Below, in pieces: positions 1 to 11,670 of a stretch of 64,000 nt of DNA. The stretch's first letter is position 1, and each line of letters starts with the position of its first letter. The DNA is from Amblyomma americanum (Eukaryota > Arthropoda > Arachnida > Ixodida > Ixodidae). Location: positions 116,689,134 through 116,753,133 of the forward strand of contig NC_135498.1 in assembly GCF_052857255.1 (NCBI RefSeq), in the 5' to 3' direction. The notes below the pieces were generated by a model, which ran no database searches, had not been told where the DNA came from, and worked only from the letters and a program-made list of their open reading frames with translations. A program made the translations under genes and the position numbers.

Positions 1-72
1 CAACAGGAACCCCTCTCGCTACTGCGTGTCAGAGCTCATCAAGACACCATGAACGCCCTCTATCTTCTTGGC

Positions 73-955
73 TTCATCATCATCATCATCAGCCTTACTA
101 CACCCACTGCAGGGCAAAGGCCTCTCCCATGTCTCTCCAATTAACCCTATCCTTTGCCAGCTGCATCCACCCTTTGCCTGCAAACTTCTTAATCTCATCC
201 GCCCACCTAACCTTCTGCCGCCCCCTGCTACGCTTACTTTCTCTTAGAACCCACCCTGTTACCCTTAAGGACCAGCGGTTATCTTGCCTTCGCATTACAT
301 GCCCTGCCCAAGCCCATTTCTTTCTCTTGATTTCGACTAGGATGTCATTAACCCGTGTTTGTTCCCTCACCCACTCTGCCCGCTTCCGATCTCTTAACGT
401 TACACCTATCATTTTTCTTTCCATGGCTCGCTGCGTTGTCCTTAACTTAAGCTGAAGTCTTTTCGTTAGCCTCCACGTTTCTGCCCCGTAGGTGAGTACC
501 GGTAAGATCATGCTGTTGTACACTTTCCTCTTGAGGGAAATTGGTAAACTGCCACTCATGATCTGCGAGAATTTGCCATATGCGCTCCAGCCCATTCTTA
601 TCCTTCTAGTTATCTCCCTCTCATGATCTGGATCAGCTGTCACTACCTGCCCTAAGTAGACGTATTCCGGCACAATTTCTAGGCTCTCGCTGCCAATTGT
701 GAACTGTTGTTCCCTTGCTAGGCTGTTGAACATTACCTTGGTTTTCTGCATGTTAATTTTTAGACCCATCGATCTGCTCTGCCTGTAACTCGTTGATCAT
801 GATTTGCAGTTCACCTCCTGAGTGACTCAGCAAGGCAATGTCATCAGCAAATCGGAGATTATTTAGGTATTCTCCATTTATTCTTATTCCCAACTGTTCC
901 CAATTCAGGCTTCGAAATACCTCCTGCAAACATGCGGTGAACATGCGGCATCTTC
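73..955 (-). mobile_element. RTE-superfamily LINE, 5'-truncated copy A
   Basis: This is the 3' third of a non-LTR retrotransposon on the minus strand. It ends in a CAT/ATG microsatellite tail at about 74-90, as RTE-type LINEs often do. The coding part joins two overlapping frames (753-974 and 98-769). The upstream frame carries the reverse transcriptase motif FADDIALLSHSG, and the downstream frame holds the conserved C-terminal region with GAETWRLTKRLQLKLRTTQ and WAGHVMRRQDNRW. Homology stops within the RT just upstream of MFTACLQEVFRSL, so the copy is truncated at its 5' end near 955. Two further copies of the same family lie at about 5290-8225 (minus) and 60265-60843 (plus). The RTE/BovB-like assignment comes from the C-terminal signature and the tail. 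Confidence 0.85.
98..955 (-). pseudogene. RTE reverse transcriptase C-terminal part, frameshifted
   Basis: The remnant encodes the end of an endonuclease-reverse transcriptase polyprotein, the enzyme that copies LINE RNA into the nicked target. The catalytic ADD of the palm domain (FADDI) is visible near 830-850. A frameshift at about 755-770 separates it from the 223-codon C-terminal frame, which is open to its end (FALQWV). The apurinic-type endonuclease and the first RT motifs are absent. It cannot encode an active enzyme. The long open C-terminal frame suggests that this copy is younger than the copy at 5290-8225, which has many more breaks. Confidence 0.8.
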
Positions 956-1601
956 TTGGCTTAGCTTTTGTCATCGGAATGATGACATGTGAAGGGTAAG
1001 GGTTCTCGTTTTTTTATTTTTTTGTAGTGAAAGCATTTACGGAATTTGCGCTTTTCATGAAACGCGAGTGACTTGGGAACGAATTTTTACAACAACGCCT
1101 CCATCATGTGTGTGTAAACGTGCGATGACCAAATAGCAAAGCACTTGTCTAGGTCCCGTTGAGGGGCCCGCCGAAATCACAGGTTATTGCACCACCCGAC
1201 TTCGTTTCTGTGTTTAACTATCGCCGAGCTGTTCAAATCATCGAGACGTTTCCACATCTTCCAGTTATGGAGAGGTGCTCTCGCACTCGTAATTGGTGTA
1301 AGGGGGATTTATGGCGTTATTTACGCCCATTGCATCGCTTACATTCGCTGCTCTTACAAAGGTCAGAATTATACTGAAAGCGTTGACGAAGTCCTCCAAT
1401 AGGCAAGGACTGCAGAGCGCAGTTTCCATTTGCCTATTTTTCTCTTCGTAGATTGCTGTGCTGTAGTTAGCTTAAGTTTAATCATTAACGCCACGTCGTG
1501 GGAGATAGCGTGAGTCGCTTTGCAACGTTATTTCCTACGAAACTGTAAAGACAAAACAGTAGACTGCCAAGTACAAACAGCAGTAGACCTAAAACAGTAG
1601 A
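956..1601. other. Unassigned stretch
   Basis: No element, coding region or RNA gene was recognised. Short open frames at 1159-1402 overlap each other in two frames and resemble no family I know. A T-rich run lies at about 1008-1023. Confidence 0.5.
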
Positions 1602-1919
1602 CCCGCAGGGGTGTCTCAGTGGTTAGGGCACACGACGACCGACCTGGAATTCCCGTCTTCGAAGCCGACCGAGGCGGCTGCGTTTTTATGGATGCAAAGC
1701 GCTAACGCACCCGTGTGCTGTGCGACATCTGTGCACGTTAAAGATCCCCAGGTGGTCGGAATTATTCCAGAACCCTCCACTACGGCACCTCTTGGTTCCT
1801 TTCTTATTTCACCCCTCCTATATCCTTTCCCTTACGGGGTGGTTCAGGTGTCCGCAGATATATGTGACAGATACGGCGCCATTTTCTTTCCTCAAAAAGC
1901 AATTATTATTAGTATTAGA
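1602..1919 (+). mobile_element. Ruka-like tRNA-derived SINE
   Basis: This is a short interspersed element with a tRNA-related head. A box-A-like stretch (GTGTCTCAGTGG) lies at about 1611-1622, and a decayed box B (CTTCGAAGCC) follows. The body contains CACGTTAAAGATCCCCAGG, CCACTACGGCACCTCTT and GACAGATACGGCGCCATTT, and the 3' end is an ATT repeat. This layout and wording match the Ruka SINE class described from ticks, transcribed by RNA polymerase III and moved by a partner LINE. The copy is full length but diverged. Truncated relatives occur at 34345-34530 (minus) and 53115-53330 (plus). Open frames across it are shadows of the SINE. Confidence 0.85.
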
Positions 1920-3703
1920 CTCCCAAGGAGTTACCTCATCAACGACTCTGAACCAGGCTTATTGAAAAGAGCGTTCTGAGCAGTCCTCCAAGTTCGCAGC
2001 ATTCCTCTAAATCAGACTGCCCCTTGCAACCGACGAATAAATATGAAGTTAGAAACGACTCAACAAAAGATTGAGTGTAACGTTTAGTTAAATATTAATA
2101 TATGGCCGTGCTTTTGCATCTACTTAATATGTTTTATTGTACATCGCTCCAAGTTCCTGAAGGAATAGAGGTATGAAGAACAGTCGAAAATGAAACATCA
2201 ATACAGAAGAAATGTTTAACCTTCAGCTGCAAAAAAAAAAGAAAGGGGCATTCTCACTAAAGGTTGATAATAGCGTTCTGTCTGAAGTATCTGAAGATAA
2301 ATTAGTGATTATAGCCAATGCTGTTTATGCCCTCCAATGGGCGCCTGTTGTGTTTGTTGGCTCAGAGAAGCACATATAATTTTCACGCTGGCAATGCAAC
2401 GTATGGAGTGAGCGCCTCCAGCGTTGCTGATGTGGCGATAACAGGTAAACTGCTTACTTTTCTTCCTAGGCACTCAAAAATGAGTAAAAAAATGCTTCCT
2501 TTACTAATCGGGGCGTCTTTTTCGTATTGCAAAAATACGAATTACCCGTGTATTGATGAAAAACACAATAGGTCAGCGTAAAGAATTGTATCTCCAGCCG
2601 TGCTGGATATGCCCAACTAATGCTGTAATGTCATGCCGTTATTCTGGACCAGCTACACCATATGTTCTGCATTTACGACCAAGATACAATTATAAGAACG
2701 TCTCAAATGTGCTACTACAATTTCGCTACGATAGAACAAAATGTTGCTATATTGCGAGTACTGCGCACAGCTTCCACGCCTCTGATGTTATTCATCGAGA
2801 AGCTGCAGCCAAGTCTGCAAAACAGAGTTGCCCCCCAAACCATGTGGGCACCACTTCGCAAATAATTCAACCGTCGCCTTAAAGGGTAGCCCTCATTTAT
2901 ATATTTCTCAGCTTTTGCCGAACTTCATTTCTTTTCAGAATCCTTACTGTGGCTTGGCAGGAAATACTGTGCATGTTCTTCTGAACTGTTTTTTAGCGTC
3001 ACTAATTCGTGTAAAGTGCTCCCCGGGATTGCAACTGAAACTTTTACTCTTTTTACTGTTTCAGAATAGAGATTCCTGGCTCTGTAGTTGCGGAACGCTC
3101 TATGGTGTGCTTCCTTGATGTAAGTCGCGATGAGAGCTTTGAATGGCTGTGGTTCTCGTAGCATGAATTCTTATATCTTCATAACGAGAATTTAGAATCT
3201 TTTTATTTATCTATTGAAAAACCTGCAGCGCCCGCGAGCTTATTGCAGGAGGGGGGGGGGGGGGATGATGAAAACAAAACCAAAAATGAAGACAAAAAGA
3301 CCACAGAGCAACTTAAAGAAGTACAAAATGAATACCACTGCACACATTTGCACACACTATAACAGAATATGCATAATTATACTCATAATCTTATAACACG
3401 TGTTATAGTTTTGAAATCAACTCGAACAATAAAACCCCGATGTCTTCTATGCGACTTTCCTTCAGAAAGAAACACGTGTCCAAGAATTTTCCTTGGCTAT
3501 GTATGTTTGAATTTTCAGCGCCAAATGAATCAGAGCGAATTCAATTAAAACGGGGACATCAATGCGAGGAGATGTTTGCCCAAGAAGGCCGGATACTAGC
3601 TGATTACATGTTCACTTCGATGGTGCCAACACCACGGCATGGATGTTTTAAGAGACCCTACCTGAACTGCCCCTCCAGCAGCTACTAATTTTCTCTCTTC
3701 TTT
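1920..3703. other. Unassigned stretch with a poly-G run
   Basis: No recognised element or gene. A run of 14 G lies at 3251-3264, followed by an A-rich purine stretch to about 3330. Open frames here are short and overlap on both strands, with no domain that I recognise. Confidence 0.5.
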
Positions 3704-4541
3704 TCGAGTTCCAGCTTTTCTTTTCGCGCTTCATTACACGCTGATGTTTTGTGCCTGAGGGCGTGTATGTAAATGAATGAGAATCTTAACGAGAAAACAA
3801 AAATAACGAAAAATGAAAAACTACCTAATTACTCTGCGTGGTGTAAGATGTGAAAGTTTTACAGAGAGCTGTAGTTTGTTTAACCACCTGTAGAAACTTA
3901 TAGAAATTTGATTGAAGCTGCCCTATCAAGAAGTTTCACAGTAAAAGTCGAGACAGAGTTCTTGCTTGAATTTCGGGATCTGGAAAGCATCACTGCATAT
4001 GTTTAGTCTTTCAGAAGGTGCGTGCACCACGCATCAGCCGTGTTTGCGATAGCGTCTTGATTATATATGAGTTGTAGTTTTCAGCGCCAGTGTCGAATCG
4101 TAATTCTGAGAACTGAGGACGCAGTGCTAGTAAGTCATTTTTACAGCAGTAGATATTAGTGCAAAGTCTCCGCGAAACACAGTGTCCGATCTCACACTCT
4201 GAAACCCTTACACTCCGGCAATCTGCGGTAGATAGAATAAACTTTTTGTTTACAGGTTGCAAGATTTCTCGAGAGAGCTCCTCAGTTCCTGGAGCCCTCT
4301 GGCCTCACACTGGCTATAAGGGTGGTCTCCTAGTGCGTTGGGGTTAGTTAGTGAACGGGAGGGACGAGTATCTGAAGTGGGGCATTTTCAGATGTAGTGA
4401 TAGACCGTCGTGGGAGAGAAGGAAGATGATAGGTGGGGGGCTTGGCTCCGGATGCGCTACATTGTACAGGGAAGAGGGCAGGGTGGAACAAGTGGGCAAA
4501 ATGGAAGAAAGGGAATGAGTTGGTTTGGTGTTTGTTTGGTC
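3704..4541 (+). repeat. Unclassified interspersed repeat, copy 1
   Basis: This segment is related in inverted orientation to 46940-47739. Matching landmarks are GAGTTCCAGCTTTTC at the left edge, TGTATGTAAATGAATGAGAA, TTCTGAGAACTG, a GGGGCATTTT block near 4380 and a CATTGTACAGGG block near 4462. The similarity runs through about 800 bases in the same order. A minus-strand frame (4011-4262) contains LRPQFSELRFDTG, and copy 2 keeps LRSQFSELRFNTG in the equivalent frame. I see no domain, so this may be chance. The repeat family is not one I can name. Confidence 0.7.
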
Positions 4542-5289
4542 TAGGACCAGGCCGGCTCCCAGCCCAGTGATGTTAAAGTCATGCCGAGGGAGCGGCTGTG
4601 TGTGGGTATCGGCCACGTGCTGTGGTGGTGCGTGCCTTGACCGTGCTTCCTGGTCTTGTTCTTCATCATCAGCAGCCTGACTGTCGATGACCAGAAGCCA
4701 AACTAGAGACAATCAGTTTACTTCATCGATTAAAATATATGATTGTCTTTTTCACAGTGTTCACGGCCAAATTACTGTTATCGTTCTCGCAAGAAGTGCC
4801 TTTGCTACTACAGGGGAGATTACAGAGACACCTGCGTCACCAAAAAGGAAGGTTTAAAGAAGCGAGGAATTCTTGTAGCAGTTTAAGAATGACTACAACC
4901 CTGGCTGTTCAATAAAGCAACAGGAAAAAACGCATGTGTCCAGTTGGTCTACATTCACTAAACTACCTTAAGTTCCCATTCTCGAAATATTTCAGCGCAA
5001 CTTTCTCAAACCTGGTGTTTCTGTTTGTGAGCAGGCTGTTTACATACAACTGGCGAAATAAAAAGGTAGGAGAAAAAAAAAAGAGAATACTACGAGAGCT
5101 TGCTCGAGAGATCGAGGGCTTGCCAGTTCGTGCAGGCAGGATGCTAAGATTTCTCCCGACCGGCTGTTGATCTGAGGGAAGTTTATGAAGCGACCGACTT
5201 TAAACCGGAGTAGCACTCCCTCTCGGTGATATGCTCAGCATAACCTTCCGTCTAGTGCTCTGTTGCTCGTTTTTTCGCGTTGCGTTTCG
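4542..5289. other. Unassigned stretch
   Basis: No recognised gene or element. A CTCGAGAG motif and the purine run GGAGAAAAAAAAAAGAGAA (about 5069-5087) are visible near 5070-5110. The open frame at 4934-5170 has no recognisable domain. Confidence 0.45.
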
Positions 5290-8225
5290 TCAGCATCGTC
5301 ATAATCATCATCAGCCTGACTACACCCATCGCAGTAAAAAGGCCTGTCCCAAGTCTTTCCAATTAACCCTCTTCTTTGTCAGCTGTGTCCACTCTATACC
5401 TGAAAACTTCCTAGTCTCATCCGATCACCTAACCTTTTGCCGCCCCCTGCTACGCTTCCCTTCCCTTGGAATCCACTCCGTTACCCTTAAACACCAGCGG
5501 TTATCTTGCCTTCGCAGTACATGCCCTGCCCAGGCCCATTTCTTCCTCTTGATTTCGAGTGGGATGTCATTACCACGCGTTTGTTTTCTCAACCATTGTG
5601 CCCCCTTCCGGTCTCTTAACGTTACACCTATTATTTTTCTTTCCATGGCTCGCTTTGTTGCCCTAACTTAAGCTGAACCCTTTTCGTTAGACTCCACGTT
5701 CTTCCACGTAGGTGAGTACCGGTAACATACCGCTGTTGCACACTTTTCTTTTCAGGAATATTGGTAACCTGCTATTCATGATTTGAAAAATATGCCATAT
5801 TCGCTCGATGCTATTTTCATTATTCTAGTTGTTTCCCTCTCATGATCCGGATGAGCTGTCACTACCTGCATTATGGAGACGTACTCCTTTACCACTTCCA
5901 GCCCTTCACTGCCAATTGTGAACTGCTGTTGCCGTGATAGACTGTTGAACGCTACTTTGGTTTTTTTGCATGTTAATTTTAGACCCACCTTACTGCTCAG
6001 TCTGCCTGACTGAATGATTATGATTTGCGATTCATCTCCTGGGTGACTCAGCAAGCAATGTCATCAAGGAATCGCATAATATTTAATTATTTTTCTTTAA
6101 CTATTATCCCCATCTGTTCACAATTCATCTTCGGAATACCGCCTGTAAACAGGCGGTGAATAGCATTTGCGCAACTGTCTCTCCCTCCTTGCCTGTCAAC
6201 CTTCCTTATTTGAATTTTATTGCTGACTTTATAGAAGACAATGATAGCGGTGCAGTTCCTATATATATCCTCCGCTATTTTGACATGAGGCGCGTCTATA
6301 GCCTGATTTTGCAATGCCTGTATGACTGCTGATGTTTCCACTGAGTCAAATGCTTTCTCACAATCAATGAACGCTATATATAGGGGGTTGGTTATATTCT
6401 TCGAATTTCCCTATCACCTGATTGACAGTGTGAATATGATCTATTGTGGAATATCTTTTACGAAATGCTGCCTGATCATTCGGTTGATTAAAGTCTAAGG
6501 TTACCCTGACTATATAAGCGATTACCAAAGTAAATACCTTGTAGGCAATGCACAGTAAGGTGACCGGTCTGTAATTTTTCAAGTCCTTGGCATCTGCTTT
6601 CTTATGAATTACGATTATGTTTGCGTTCTTGAAACCTTTGGGTACGGTCGAGGTCATAAGGCATTGCGTATACAGGGTGGCTATATTTTAGAGCGCAATC
6701 TCCTCTTCGTCCTTCAACTGATCTGCTTTTACCTGAACCTTAGCAGCTGCTTTTCCCCTTTGCATAACTCCTAATGCTTTCTTTACTTCGTCTTTGTTAC
6801 TGGCGGGATGATGCATTGCTGTGCGCTACTGTCTCTATGATTAACATTCTGGTTACATTGGCTACTGTATAGATTTGTGTACAGCTATTCAGCTAGTTTA
6901 ACTATCTTATCCATATTACAAATTACACTGCATTTTTCGTCGTTTAACGAATAGATCTGGTTTTTACCTAAGCCTAGTTTCCTCTTTACAGCTTTTATAG
7001 GATACCTTCGTTCTTCGAAGCATACTCGAATCTCTCCATAATAAAGTTTCTCATCTCGGCTACCTTGCACTTATTCATTAACTTCCAAGGGCTCTACTAG
7101 CTCTATTCTGCCTGTAAGGTTAGACGCCCTCATGCTTTGACGTTTCTTAATCAGATATTTCGTCTTCAGAGATAGCTTGCCGGTATACTGTCGAACCGTC
7201 CTGCCGCCTAATTCCACCGTGCACTCCGCAATGATAGCTGTCAGATTTTTGTTTATTGTATGAACATTAAGATCGTCTTGCTCTGTTAAACCTGAATATC
7301 TGTTCTGCAGCAATATCCTGAAAACTTTTATGTTCCCTCTTACCGCTAGCTCGTTATTGGAATTCCTCTGTACTAGCTTCTTCCGTTCCCTCTTCAAGTC
7401 TAAGCTAATATTACAACTTACCATTCTGTAGTCGCTACAACGCGCTTTTCTGAGGACGTCCACATCCAGGTTGAGCGCATAGTATGAGGCCGATTTCATT
7501 TTTAGTCTCACCATTCGGGCTCTTCCAGGTCCACTTCTTGTTCTCTCGTTTGTGTAAGAAGGTACTCATGATCCGAAGCTTATTTCTGTCTGAGAACTCT
7601 ACCAATAGCTCTCCCCTGCTATTCCTAGAACCCAATCCCTACTCGCCTACCGCCTGGTAGCCAGCCCGCTTCTTTTCCACCTTCGCATTGAAGTTGCCCA
7701 CCATTACAGTGTACTGTGATTTTACTTTCTTCATTGCGGATTCCACGTCTTCATAGAAGCTTTCAACAGTCTGGTCATCATGGCCAGACTATATATGACA
7801 GCATGTAGGCGCGTAGGCCTGCACCACCCTCAGCTTGTACCTCTTATTAAGCCTCATTGCGATAGCTGCCACCCTTTCAATGATACTATAGATCTCCTCT
7901 ACGTTGCCAGCTATATCCTGATTAATGAGGAATCCTACACCCAGTTCTCCACTATCCGCCAATACGCGATAGCACTGTATGTGCCCGTGCTTTAGGGCGG
8001 TATACGCCTCACCTGTCCTCCTAACTTCACTAGCCCCATGACATCCCATTTATTGCCCGCGACTTCCAACAGCTCTGCTAGGCTAGCCTGAATAGATAAG
8101 GTTGTAGCGTTAAACTCTGCCAGGTTCAGACTCTAATGGCGGCCTATCCCGAACCAGAAACTCTTAGCACCCTCTCCTGCGTCGCAGGTGTGACCGCCGC
8201 CTTTGTCAGTTGCTCCGCAGCCGCT
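5290..8225 (-). mobile_element. RTE-superfamily LINE, near-full-length decayed copy B
   Basis: This minus-strand copy belongs to the same family as 73-955 but extends through the whole polyprotein. Reading from the 5' end (high coordinates) there is a 5' leader ending near 8225 and then endonuclease pieces: FLINQDIAGN, RLNKRYKLRVVQAYAPT at 7789-8049 and GSRNSRGELLVEFSDRNKLR at 7435-7635. RT pieces follow (KNYRPVTLLCIAYKVF at 6364-6657), then a LSHPGDESQI remnant of the FADDIALLSHSG motif, and then the conserved C-terminus at 5425-5646. The 3' end is a CATCAT tail near 5297-5312. Several frameshifts and stops separate the pieces. The copy is long but heavily mutated, implying an old insertion. 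Confidence 0.85.
5425..8120 (-). pseudogene. RTE endonuclease-reverse transcriptase, multiply broken
   Basis: These are fragments of one LINE polyprotein with an N-terminal endonuclease that nicks DNA and a reverse transcriptase that extends the nick. The endonuclease signatures (LRVVQAYAPT, and WTWKSPNGETKNEI as the substrate-loop region) and the RT fingers motif (NYRPVTLL) are readable. The catalytic FADD stretch is corrupted. At least five separate frames are needed to follow the protein, at 7789-8049, 7435-7635, 7071-7514, 6364-6657 and 5776-6054, before the C-terminal frame at 5425-5646. There is no chance of function. The order and spacing of the domains match a single insertion with no rearrangement. 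Confidence 0.75.
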
Positions 8226-8402
8226 GGGGACTGAGGGAGAGTTAATGGGTTTTTTCATAGAAGGTTGCGGCCAAGTACTACACCAGGGTGGCCAAATCCT
8301 GTTCTGTTGAAGGATTACTTTGTCGGTTCAGTTCATCGTGATCAGGCCGCACCGCAGTCCTGCTTATGCAATTTCATCGACACTGGGAGTGTCTTTTTTC
8401 AA

Positions 8403-8500
8403 ACGCGGTGGAAAACTTCACGGCACCGGGATTCGAGTCCCGGTCCTCTGATACGCAACGCGGACGCTCTACCTCTACGCCATCACTGCACTGTCGTGGC
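8403..8500 (-). mobile_element. tRNA-like (SINE-type) head directly 5' of RTE copy B
   Basis: On the minus strand this reads as a tRNA-related sequence with a box A (TGGCGTAGAGGTAGAGC) and a T-arm in which CCGGG and CCCGG flank ACTCGAAT, giving a perfect stem and a canonical box B. The following 170 bases (8230-8400) lead straight into the 5' end of the RTE LINE on the same strand. Either a tRNA-SINE sits next to the LINE, or the LINE family carries a tRNA-like promoter. The anticodon arm does not fold convincingly, so a working tRNA gene is unlikely. Confidence 0.55.
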
Positions 8501-10190
8501 GTTTCCAAAACATTTGTATGTAACTTAGCTATTGTGAATAGCGCATAATTTAAATGCAATAAATACCAAGCCTTAAAAAAAACTACGGTGATTGCGCAGT
8601 TGTCTGAAGCAGCAGCCACCGGAACTGATTTCTTAGCTCTGCCGCGGGTGCCCCCAGCTTTGACGCTTTTTATTTATTTAGTGAATTCCCTCAGTGCCAT
8701 GCCGGCTTTCCGCTGCAGTCCTTTAAAGTAAAACATTATTTAGGACACTTGAAACTCAAACGGGTTGCTAAAATGCGGCAAATTTGGGCTGTATAGTGGT
8801 AATCACTAACTCCCTGTGTCTGGAATGAACGATTCATAGTGGTTGCAATTTTAGTATTCTAGTGCTTCTACTCGTCCGAAAAGCGGATGTCAGTCTCCCC
8901 GAAACCTGCTTCTAGCACGTGGGCCACCTTGGTTAAGTGACGTTATTACGTCATCACAATCTTTTCTCTGCTTTATGAGAAAACTGCCCACCATGGCAGT
9001 TGAAATATTGATTAGTTGCGAGACTTTCCTCAGGAACAACATGGGTCTCACAAGCTCCATTGATGGCAGCACCTGCCATAGCAGGGCAGTGGCGCATAGC
9101 TTAATGACTGAACCTCTGCGCCAGGAGCGCAGGACTCCCGGGGATCTGTGAATGTAGAGAATGACCAATTCTACGATAGTACAAGTTTGAAATGATGCAA
9201 TATCCTGCAACCTTACAGCTCATGATATATCAAACAATGTAAACTAGTTCAGGTCAAGTAAAAGCATAAACAGCCGAGATAACACCTTGCAAAACCAGGG
9301 CTTCAAGTGCTAGCGTGCGATAATTTGTGGTTATTCCAAAGCTAAAAAGCACGTGATTTTTTTGCTTCCACATTTACGCATTACGCAAACGCTTATTATC
9401 AATTCCCCACCATGCCTGGAAGAAATTTGAAGAGTAGTGCAACTTTTGCTTTTTAGCATCTCTTACTGCAACGCGGAGCGAAACTGCTGCTTTATATCCA
9501 TGGTAAGAATACAGTGGTTGGGTTTGCCCTACACACTGCTGCACCGCTTTCTATACCGCAACTGCAGCGAAAATAGAAAACAGAAAGAAGATACGGCTGT
9601 ACTGAACAACCCACTGTATGAATGAAAAAATTCCACACCAATGCTGCCAACAGACTTTGAATTTACAGCTGAATTTCATAACCGTATTTTTTGCGCTGCA
9701 GCCAGTTCTTTGAAGCCTCACTGAGCTGAGACCGGGAAACAAAGGTTAGAACTTGGGAATTCAACAGCTTGACTAGGTATAATTTCTACATGTTTTACTC
9801 TGCACTCTGATCATGCGGCAGACTCAGGGCAGATAATGAAAATGTTGACTGCGGTGCCACGGTTCCCGTTGGACCTGGGACCCCGCACGGCCCGGCCAGC
9901 GCCCCCTTATTAGCGCACTAGACGGGGTGTTTCTCTTAAGGCTTTAGTTTTTTAATAGGGTTTTTAATTGAGACGAGCGCTTTTTTGGCATAGCATTGTC
10001 AGCGGTGTAGTATATCGCGGCCACGGAGAAGGCGTGCGGCTCCCCGCCTTTCGTGTTTGGCTCGTGTACCTCCAGTCTGCAGAAACTACTTCGTCCCCGT
10101 CAACTTTCACTCTAAAAACCAACGGTTTAAAACGTAAATTCATAACAAGCGTGAATTCATAACAAGAGGAACAGTGCGGACCACCGCCCT
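8501..10190. other. Unassigned stretch
   Basis: No gene or named element was recognised. Short open frames at 8890-9210 and 9437-9742 lie on both strands and lack recognisable domains. A GC-rich patch lies at about 9855-9920. Confidence 0.45.
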
Positions 10191-10420
10191 CGCCCTGAGA
10201 CACTGCATCTTGCCCTTCCTCAGCCCCCCTCATCAAGTGTTCCCTCCCTGGTCCTCACCCCACATTGTCTTTCCTCCCTCGCCCTCGTCCTCACTAATTT
10301 TCATGCGCCCATCCTCTCTCACCCTCAGCTTACCTAGTGAAATCCTCATGAGGTTAGGGTGAGGACGCCCTCATGGGGGCTCGCCCTCGTGAGGATGCCC
10401 ACTTCTTCTTAGCTCCAAAA
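10191..10420. repeat. CCTCA/TGAGG-rich low-complexity block
   Basis: A pyrimidine-rich run (CCCTCGTCCTCAC-type words) turns into its purine-rich complement around the palindrome CCTCATGAGG at about 10346-10355. GTGAGGACGCCCTCATGGG and CGCCCTCGTGAGGATG follow. The block can fold into one or more hairpins. No coding function is apparent. Confidence 0.55.
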
Positions 10421-11670
10421 CTTTCTTGACAGTAAAAGCCCAGACTACCTCTGAAAACACGTCGAACCCATGCAGTAAACGAATTGACGTCAGGTGTGAG
10501 CATGGAACCAGACAAGAATAGCTGTTTGCTGAATTTAGTGAGGAACCTGTGGGCAAACGAACGTTTTTACTAGTACTTGCGCATTTGCACAAGAAACGAC
10601 GAAAGTAAGATTAAAGGTAAAAAGTAAGACATTTAGAAAAAGCTAAGGAGCTTGTAAGGTCGTTTAATGTGAAATTAACCACAGTTTGGCTCGAGCACCT
10701 CTGACTTCATCCACAAAATTTTTGGTTCTTTATTGATCTGCGAAGGTAGTTTTGTTTATATAACAGCGGAAAAAATTGTGCGGTCAAGTGGTAGTCGTTA
10801 AATGTGTATATCCATTGTGCGGTCGTATCTAACAGAGAGAAATTGCTAGTGCAGAATTTGTTCTGCGTGTGTATTTCCTAATAGAAAAAGAACTTTGTTC
10901 CCTATTAAAAACGTGTATGCGACTTTTGCCAGTGAAAAACTTCTCTTCGGCTGCCAATGACATATACTACACGGTAAAATGGCATGAATTGGAATACAAC
11001 AAATTTAGTTTAAGAGAAAATTGCGAAAATTTGAAAAAGTGCTTTTTGCCGGAACAGGGACATTATTTTCGTACAGAGGTGTTCCTTCGTCGTGCCGCGG
11101 AACCGCGTCCCTCTCCGCTTAGAGGCGCTAGTGCCACAAACAACTCAAAAAGTATTTCTCGCTGTTGCGCACCGAGAGCGGCGCTCCTATTTGCATCTCG
11201 TTTGCGCTTTGTGTTATAAGAGCGACGACACATAACCGCGAAACAGCCTCTTACCTGTTGTCGCTTTTTAACTTCAGTGCCGTTTGACCGGTCGTGGTTG
11301 TCAAGTAGCGCCAGTGCCCTGCACTACACGCTCTCGCCACTTCCAGAAATGCATGCGCTGACAGTCTTGTGCAATTTCTTTCACATGAGCGCTGAAAGCT
11401 CCAAAATGTTATGCCTGACAACTGTTCTCAGGCAGACTCTATTTTCTCTGGCTACGCTAGACTTCTGAAAAAGTAAACCATAGACTCCTCATGGATAACC
11501 TTTCCGCGTTAAATTCCGCGTTAAATTCCGCGTTAAAGTAGCATCAGGGAATCCTCAGGGCTTTTGGCCCTCTATTTGCCATAACATATATTAGTGACCT
11601 GCCAACTGTCTCATCTTGTATCCACTTATACACCGGGATCTGGGTCGTCTACCGATTTGAATGCGATCAC
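10421..11670. other. Unassigned stretch
   Basis: No named element was recognised. The open frame at 10869-11219 (116 codons) has no domain that I know. The word GCGTTAAATTCC is tandemly repeated two to three times at about 11505-11535. Confidence 0.45.

Noticed and set aside
8403..8500. Functional tRNA gene
   Set aside because: The T-arm is good but the anticodon and acceptor arms do not pair convincingly, and it is embedded in repeat sequence.
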